Source: Bacteroidales bacterium
Lineage (GTDB): Bacteria > Bacteroidota > Bacteroidia > Bacteroidales > Muribaculaceae
NCBI GenBank assembly: GCA_030524805.1
Contig: JAUNFY010000012.1
Coordinates: forward strand, 1-54,272
DNA: 54,272 bases
Reading direction: 5' to 3'
Part shown: positions 50,007 through 54,272 of the stretch, in pieces
Layout of the letters: each line of letters opens with the position of its first letter
Numbering within the stretch: position 1 is the first letter of the stretch
The notes under the pieces: generated by a model
Databases searched by the model: none
The model's input: only the letters and a program-made list of their open reading frames with translations
What the model was told of the DNA's origin: nothing
Translations under genes and position numbers: made by a program

Positions 50007-50365
50007 GATGAATTCGGTAGTTTGGCCGGAATTCATTCGGTAATTTGGCGCATTTTTATTCGGTAATTTGGCTGGATTTTATTCGGTGGTTTGGCCGGAA
50101 TGCGGGAGAATGTGGGAGAGTGGACGGGAGTGGGCTGTGGGGTGCAACCCCATCCTGGGTTGCTGACATGTGGGTGTTGGGAGCCGGGGGTGGTACCCCC
50201 GGTTAACAAAATGTAAGGCCTCCGGCCTTACTGCTTTGGGGGCGCATTATTCGGGACGGCATTCTATTCAGTAATTTGGCCGGAATTTATTCGGTAATTT
50301 GGCGCATTTTCGTTCGGTAGTTTGGCCGGTTTTCATTCGGTAGTTTGGCGTAGTTAGGTTGGGAT
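50007..50365. repeat. 23-bp phased repeat arrays around a three-hairpin element (copy A)
   Basis: This 359-bp gap has no gene. Two blocks of four ATTCGGTARTTTGGC units start at 50012, 50035, 50058, 50081 and at 50266, 50289, 50312, 50335, always exactly 23 bp apart; 15 bases are conserved and 8 vary. Between them lies an element with three inverted repeats: GCAACCC/GGGTTGC (50144-50163), CCGGGGGT/ACCCCCGG (50184-50202) and GTAAGGCC/GGCCTTAC (50213-50231). Read on the minus strand, the last hairpin is followed by ATTTTGTT and could terminate the DUF4143 gene. Confidence 0.85.
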
Positions 50366-51649
50366 TCAGTCTTTGAGACATCCGATTGGAACGACAAGCA
50401 CTCCGTCTTCTCTCTTGAAGGCGTAATCGCCGGTTGCAGTCAGCACCATCAGGAAAGATGGTTTCTTCATTTTGTCAGTGTCTATTTTATCAGCCAATGC
50501 CTGAAGGGTTGACGCTCCTTCATTTATGAGTTTGTCGCCGCCCAGTTTTATTTCGATCAGTCCGTATCTGCCGTCGCGCAAGTGAATCACTGCATCGCAT
50601 TCCAGTCCGTTTTTATCACGGTAGTGATAAACATTGCCATTGAGTGCTTCAGCATACGTGCGCAGGTCGCGAATACACAAAGTCTCGAAAATCAAACCGA
50701 AAGTGTTAAGGTCAGATATGAGGTCGTTAGGTCCGATGCCCATAGCGGCGGTCGCGATGGAGGGATCGGTGAAATATCTGGTGTCGGAAGTGCGTATGGC
50801 TGTCTTTGACCTTAGATTAGGATTCCAGGCCTCTACGTCTTCTATGACAAATATATTTTTAAGGGCTTTGATATACGACGCCAGGGTGTCGGCATCAAAT
50901 GACTCACCTTCATTTTCTATAAGGTCTTCCCTGATTGCCGCGTTGGTGACCTGACCACCTTGATGTCGAGCGTAAGAGCGTAGCAATCGGTGAACTCTCG
51001 CCGGGTTTCTTGCCACGCCGTCAACTCTCTGGATGTCGCGGTGTTCTACAGCCTCAATGTAGTCGAATGCCTGATCGAGAGCTATATCCTCGCTCATGTC
51101 GATAGCCGAAGGCCAGCCGCCACGACATGTGAGGAAAGCCATTCGCGGCAAATCGATATGTGAAATGCCTGCAATGTCGAGATTTCCATCAAATATGTCG
51201 GAGAGGGACACGTCGCCGGTAGAGTCGCCTGATTCCCACAGCGACATGGGGCGCATGCGCAACCATCCGAATCTGCCGGTTCCGCTGTGAATTATCTGGC
51301 TCATGTCGGGAGGTACGGAAGAACCGGTCAGTATAAACAAACCCAAGCTATGGCGATGGTCGGCCTCAAATCTTATGGAGTCCCATAGCTGTGGGGCAAT
51401 CTGCCATTCATCGATCAGGCGAGGGTTTTCACCTTGCAGAAGCAGCTGAGGGTTGAGAGATGCCAACTGAATGTTTTGCTCCGTCTTTCCGGATTCCGAC
51501 ATATACAATATGCTCTTTGCCTGTTGCTCGGCGGTAGTGGTTTTGCCGCACCATTTGGCACCTTCTATCAGTACGGCCCCTTTGCCTTTGAGCTTGCGTT
51601 GAAGAATCTTGTCGGCAATTCTCGGCCTGTATTCGTATAAATCATCCAT
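50366..51649 (-). CDS. AAA_14/DUF4143 ATPase with a PD-(D/E)XK-like C-terminus
   Basis: The protein has 427 residues from ATG 51649. Walker A is E-G-A-K-W-C-G-K-T-T-T near residue 28 and Walker B is R-L-I-D-E-W-Q near residue 85, followed by L-T-G-S-S-V-P-P. The C-terminal DUF4143 part has E-C-D-A-V-I-H and G-L-I-E-I-K-L-G, a typical D...ExK nuclease-like core. These proteins are frequent, often multicopy, in Bacteroidales, and their role is unknown. The gene is AT-richer than neighbours and lies between two direct copies of the hairpin element, with a -7 box just upstream (51677-51670). It has no functional partner nearby. Confidence 0.88.
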   Translation of the reverse strand: MDDLYEYRPRIADKILQRKLKGKGAVLIEGAKWCGKTTTAEQQAKSILYMSESGKTEQNIQLASLNPQLLLQGENPRLIDEWQIAPQLWDSIRFEADHRHSLGLFILTGSSVPPDMSQIIHSGTGRFGWLRMRPMSLWESGDSTGDVSLSDIFDGNLDIAGISHIDLPRMAFLTCRGGWPSAIDMSEDIALDQAFDYIEAVEHRDIQRVDGVARNPARVHRLLRSYARHQGGQVTNAAIREDLIENEGESFDADTLASYIKALKNIFVIEDVEAWNPNLRSKTAIRTSDTRYFTDPSIATAAMGIGPNDLISDLNTFGLIFETLCIRDLRTYAEALNGNVYHYRDKNGLECDAVIHLRDGRYGLIEIKLGGDKLINEGASTLQALADKIDTDKMKKPSFLMVLTATGDYAFKREDGVLVVPIGCLKD

Positions 51650-51669
51650 GATCAACAAGTTTAGATTGC

Positions 51670-51677
51670 AAAGATAA
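51670..51677 (-). promoter_or_regulatory. Possible -7 box of the DUF4143 gene
   Basis: On the minus strand, TATCTTTG (51677-51670) matches the -7 consensus about 20 bp before the start codon at 51649. No convincing -33 box is found; the upstream sequence is the 23-bp repeat. Confidence 0.45.
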
Positions 51678-51693
51678 TGCTTTTATTTTAAAA

Positions 51694-51955
51694 TTCGGTA
51701 ATTTGGCCGGATTTTATTCGGTGGTTTGGCCGGAATGCGGGAGAATGAGGGAGAGAGGACGGGAGAGGGCTGTGGGGTGCAACCCCATCCGGGGTTGCTG
51801 ACATGGGGTGTTCGGAGCCGGGGGTGGCAAGCACCCCCGGTTAACAAAATGTAAGGCCTCCGGCCTTACTGCTTTGGGGCGGAGTTAGTAGCGCGTTGGC
51901 AACGCACTGAATCCAATTTAGCGCCTCCGGCCTTACTGCTTTTGGGGGTGGCGCG
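51694..51955. repeat. Second copy (B) of the repeat and three-hairpin element
   Basis: Two 23-bp units start at 51694 and 51717. They are followed by a copy of the element seen at 50058-50241, in the same orientation and nearly identical. Hairpins are GCAACCCC/GGGGTTGC (51780-51799), CCGGGGGTG/CACCCCCGG (51819-51841) and GTAAGGCC/GGCCTTAC (51852-51870). A partial third hairpin copy lies near 51922-51945. The copies differ from A mostly in loops, and stem 1 stays paired although its sequence changes. The end is adjacent to the AgcS stop, so it may act as its terminator. Confidence 0.85.
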
Positions 51956-53356
51956 TTATTCGGGCCAGCATTCTGTCTTGGTGGAGATTTCGGGGATGGT
52001 GGTGCGGTGATAGGTCGGGTCGTTGCCTGCCTTGCGCTGCGCGGTGTAGTCTTTCAGGAGGATCATGGCATATTTGCCGAGCATGATGATGGCGGCAAGA
52101 TTGCATAGCGTCATGAGCCCCATGAACACGTCGGCAAGCGCCCATACGATGTTGAGCGAGGTGATGGCTCCCATCATCACCATCGCGCCTACAAGCAGAC
52201 GATAGGCCGTCACAGGCCATTTCTTATCAGTGATAAACTGTATGTTGGTTTCCCCGTAATAGTAGTTGGCGATAATGCTGGTGTAGGCGAAAAAGAAAAC
52301 GGCAATCGCCACGAAAGCCGATCCGAGCGCCCCGACCTCGGCCTCAAGTGCCGACTGGGTGAGCGCGATGCCGTTGTCGCCGCAGTAAGCCTTGCCGCTG
52401 AGCAGGATGATGAAAGCAGTGCATGAGCATATCAGCAGGGTGTCGGTGAAGACGCCGAGGGTCTGGAGCAATCCCTGCTTCACGGGGTGGGATACGGAAG
52501 CGGTGGCGGCCACGTTAGGCGCCGATCCCTCTCCGGCCTCGTTGCTGAAGAGTCCGCGCTTGATGCCCATCATCAAGGCTCCCCCGATGCCGCCACCAAG
52601 CACGGCGGTGCCGGTGAAAGCCTCGCGGAAGATCATCGACACCACGTCGGGAAGCACTTCATGGTTGATTATGATTACGGCGACGGCAAGCAGCAGATAG
52701 GCGACAGCCATCAGGGGGACCACAATCTCGCTGAGGCGCGAGATACGCTGTATGCCTCCGAATATCACCATGAGGGTGAGGACTGTGACCACAATGCCGA
52801 CAACGAGCGGATTCCAGCCAAACGACACTTCAAGAGCCATGGCAATGGTGTTTGACTGCACCGAATTGAATGCGAAACCGAACGTGAGGGTGATGAGGAC
52901 GGCAAAGATCACTCCCCACCATCGTTTGCCGAGCCCTTTCTCGATGTAGTAGGCCGGGCCGCCCTTGAAGCTGTTTTTCCCTCTTGTCTTGAAGAGCTGG
53001 GCGAGCGTAGACTCCACGAATGCCGATGCAGAACCTATCACGGCTATCACCCACATCCAGAATACGGCGCCGGCCCCACCGACGGCTATGGCCGTGGCCA
53101 CGCCGGCCAGATTGCCTGTGCCCACACGCGAGGCGATGGAGACAGCGAAAGCCTGGAAGGAGCTGATGTTGTGGTGCGAGTCGCGTTTGCCGTCGCCGGC
53201 TTTCTTGCCCGATCCGGCAAGCAGCCGCAGCATTTCGCCGGCCATGCGGAATTGCATGCCGCGGCTCCTGACCGTAAACCAGAGCGCCGCGCCAATCAGC
53301 AGGGCAATCAGCAGATAGCCCCACAGCCAGGTGTTGATAGTGTCGATGATGCTCAT
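51956..53356 (-). CDS. Sodium:alanine symporter, AgcS family
   Basis: This 466-residue inner-membrane protein has about 10-11 TM helices and takes up alanine or glycine with sodium. Family motifs are visible: S-I-A-S-R-V-G-T-G-N-L-A-G-V-A-T-A near residue 75, G-G-P-A-Y-Y-I-E-K-G-L-G near 130 and F-S-N-E-A-G-E-G-S-A-P-N-V-A-A-T near 275. The length is standard. It follows rsmA by 40 bp on the same strand, with no promoter between, so the two are likely one transcript. The exact amino acid (Ala, Gly or another) cannot be decided. Confidence 0.92.
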   Translation of the reverse strand: MSIIDTINTWLWGYLLIALLIGAALWFTVRSRGMQFRMAGEMLRLLAGSGKKAGDGKRDSHHNISSFQAFAVSIASRVGTGNLAGVATAIAVGGAGAVFWMWVIAVIGSASAFVESTLAQLFKTRGKNSFKGGPAYYIEKGLGKRWWGVIFAVLITLTFGFAFNSVQSNTIAMALEVSFGWNPLVVGIVVTVLTLMVIFGGIQRISRLSEIVVPLMAVAYLLLAVAVIIINHEVLPDVVSMIFREAFTGTAVLGGGIGGALMMGIKRGLFSNEAGEGSAPNVAATASVSHPVKQGLLQTLGVFTDTLLICSCTAFIILLSGKAYCGDNGIALTQSALEAEVGALGSAFVAIAVFFFAYTSIIANYYYGETNIQFITDKKWPVTAYRLLVGAMVMMGAITSLNIVWALADVFMGLMTLCNLAAIIMLGKYAMILLKDYTAQRKAGNDPTYHRTTIPEISTKTECWPE

Positions 53357-53396
53357 GATAACAATGATAAAGCCCCGCGTTGCGGAAACCGCACGT

Positions 53397-54203
53397 TCAG
53401 TTGGAGAGGCGGGCGGTGAGGTCGATGAACTGCTGGACAGATAGCTGTTCGGGACGTTGCTTCAGGATGGGGTCGTCGAGGAGCGGACTGCCCTGAGGTA
53501 TCATTCCGGAGAGTGAGTTGCGCAGTGTCTTGCGGCGCTGGCCGAAGGCTGTCTTCACCACGGTCTTGAATTTCTTCTCGTCTACTCCGAGCGATTCGCG
53601 GCCGTTGCGCACGAGGCGCAGCACTCCGCTTCTCACTTTGGGCGGCGGGGAGAAGACGCCGGGCTCGACGGTGAAGAGGTATTCGCAGTCGTACCATGCC
53701 TGGAGAAGCACCGACAGGATGCCATACACCTTCGAGCCGGGGCCGGAGCAGATTCTTTCGGCCACTTCCTTTTGGAGCATGCCGGCTATGACGGGAATCT
53801 TTTCCTTATAGTCGAGCGCCTTGAAGAATATCTGCGACGAGATGTTGTAGGGATAGTTGCCGATCAGGGCAAACTCCCCTTCAGTCAGCCCGTCGAGGTC
53901 GAGCTTGAGGAAGTCGGCTTCCACCACTTTCAGGCCGGGGTTATGGCGGTGAAGGTAATCGACGCTCTCGGTGTCGATCTCGATGGCCGTGACATCCCTG
54001 CCGGCGGCCACGAGGAAATTGGTGAGCACACCCATTCCCGGGCCAATCTCCACCACGGGCATGCGCCCGTAGGCCTCGGCGAGTTCGGCGCCGCATGCAG
54101 CCTGCAGTTTGTCGGCTGAGATGGTGTCTGCGATTCTCTCGGCAGTGTGGAGGTCGGTGAGGAAATGCTGCCCCAGCGCCTTTTTTGCTCTTACTTCTTT
54201 CAT
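53397..54203 (-). CDS. rsmA: 16S rRNA adenine dimethyltransferase
   Basis: RsmA (KsgA) dimethylates A1518 and A1519 of 16S rRNA during 30S maturation. The protein has 268 residues, the usual size. The N-terminus K-A-L-G-Q-H-F-L-T-D is the family hallmark, followed by the SAM loop E-I-G-P-G-M-G-V-L-T near residue 52. The catalytic motif IV, N-Y-P-Y-N-I-S-S, is near residue 118, and P-P-P-K-V-R-S follows. ATG 54203 is the natural start. The 69-bp upstream region at the window edge holds short repeats. Confidence 0.95.
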   Translation of the reverse strand: MKEVRAKKALGQHFLTDLHTAERIADTISADKLQAACGAELAEAYGRMPVVEIGPGMGVLTNFLVAAGRDVTAIEIDTESVDYLHRHNPGLKVVEADFLKLDLDGLTEGEFALIGNYPYNISSQIFFKALDYKEKIPVIAGMLQKEVAERICSGPGSKVYGILSVLLQAWYDCEYLFTVEPGVFSPPPKVRSGVLRLVRNGRESLGVDEKKFKTVVKTAFGQRRKTLRNSLSGMIPQGSPLLDDPILKQRPEQLSVQQFIDLTARLSN

Positions 54204-54209
54204 AAGCCC

Positions 54210-54272
54210 GTGTGGTTATAATTCCGGTGAGGTTGTATGTGTGAGGTTACAGTTATATACAATGCAGTTATA
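54210..54272 (-). repeat. GTGAGGTT-type repeats upstream of rsmA
   Basis: GTGTGGTTATA at 54210, GTGAGGTTGTA at 54227 and GTGAGGTTACA at 54241 are three degenerate copies. CAGTTATA at 54250 and 54265 is a further pair. The array continues to the window edge, so its full extent is not visible. Confidence 0.55.

Noticed and set aside
50012-50349. CRISPR array
   Set aside because: Repeats are 15 bp with 8-bp variable parts, far below CRISPR repeat-spacer length, and no cas genes are present.
50058-51879. Insertion sequence or transposon carrying the DUF4143 ATPase
   Set aside because: The flanking copies are direct, lack transposase and terminal inverted repeats, and each sits as a likely terminator downstream of a minus-strand gene. 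A recombination-gained module remains possible and is kept as a finding.

Overview
The window looks like a chromosomal segment of a gut-type Bacteroidales bacterium, most plausibly Muribaculaceae-like, although the exact family cannot be fixed from this sequence alone. The reasons are the -33 TTTG / -7 TAnnTTTG promoters seen upstream of several genes, the absence of Shine-Dalgarno sequences, a fused SecDF, a PorZ-like type IX secretion protein with a C-terminal sorting domain, GH28, GH18 and CE7 polysaccharide enzymes, and Bacteroidetes-only families such as DUF6057. Most genes are GC-rich. A few accessory genes (the small protein at 123-398, the ATPase pair at 11481-13254, the outer-membrane barrel at 29597-31639 and the DUF4143 ATPase at 50366-51649) are visibly AT-richer.

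Layout. 1-1766: a small membrane protein and an MFS exporter, both on the minus strand. 1921-9840: housekeeping genes on the plus strand (dgkA, aroQ, an O-methyltransferase, rbfA, a LolC/E-like permease, an Lrp regulator, a YfhO-family protein, a degenerate methyltransferase-like gene and xerD). 10008-14021: a DUF389 membrane protein, a two-gene ATPase plus nuclease-like pair with its own promoter, and a LexA/CI-like regulator. 14135-24204: leuS, an in-frame RdgB-PorZ fusion, trmB, mrp, panB and a GH18 protein. 24268-27725: a Fur regulator, a TolB-like lipoprotein with a haem-binding CxxCH, and a convergent DUF6057 membrane protein. 27856-33310: a GH28 enzyme, an outer-membrane barrel and a CE7 esterase. 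33549-36524: secDF with a structured leader. 36601-49947: one long plus-strand O-antigen or surface polysaccharide locus (Wzx, a Wzy candidate, two acetyltransferases, four glycosyltransferases, rfbA, rfbC, rfbD, rfbB and a UDP-HexNAc dehydrogenase), closed by a strong terminator. 50007-51955: repeat-rich DNA bracketing a DUF4143 ATPase. 51956-54203: rsmA followed by an AgcS symporter on the minus strand.

How the genes work together. The polysaccharide locus would make a dTDP-rhamnose- and HexNAcA-containing glycan. In organisms with type IX secretion, PorZ recognises anionic LPS on the surface, and SecDF drives export of secreted clients to the periplasm, so the glycan locus, PorZ and SecDF form a plausible functional set.

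The most unusual feature is not a gene. At least a dozen gaps between genes contain short, degenerate, locus-specific repeats with spacings of roughly 9 to 33 bp. Often the first copy is the last codons and stop of the upstream gene, or the last copy is the start of the downstream gene. A second, dispersed repeat family (a 23-bp phased unit plus a three-hairpin element) brackets the DUF4143 ATPase. The RdgB-PorZ fusion, the ATPase/nuclease-like pair and a possible arrest-peptide-like leader ORF upstream of secDF also deserve attention. No rRNA, tRNA, insertion sequence or CRISPR array was recognised.
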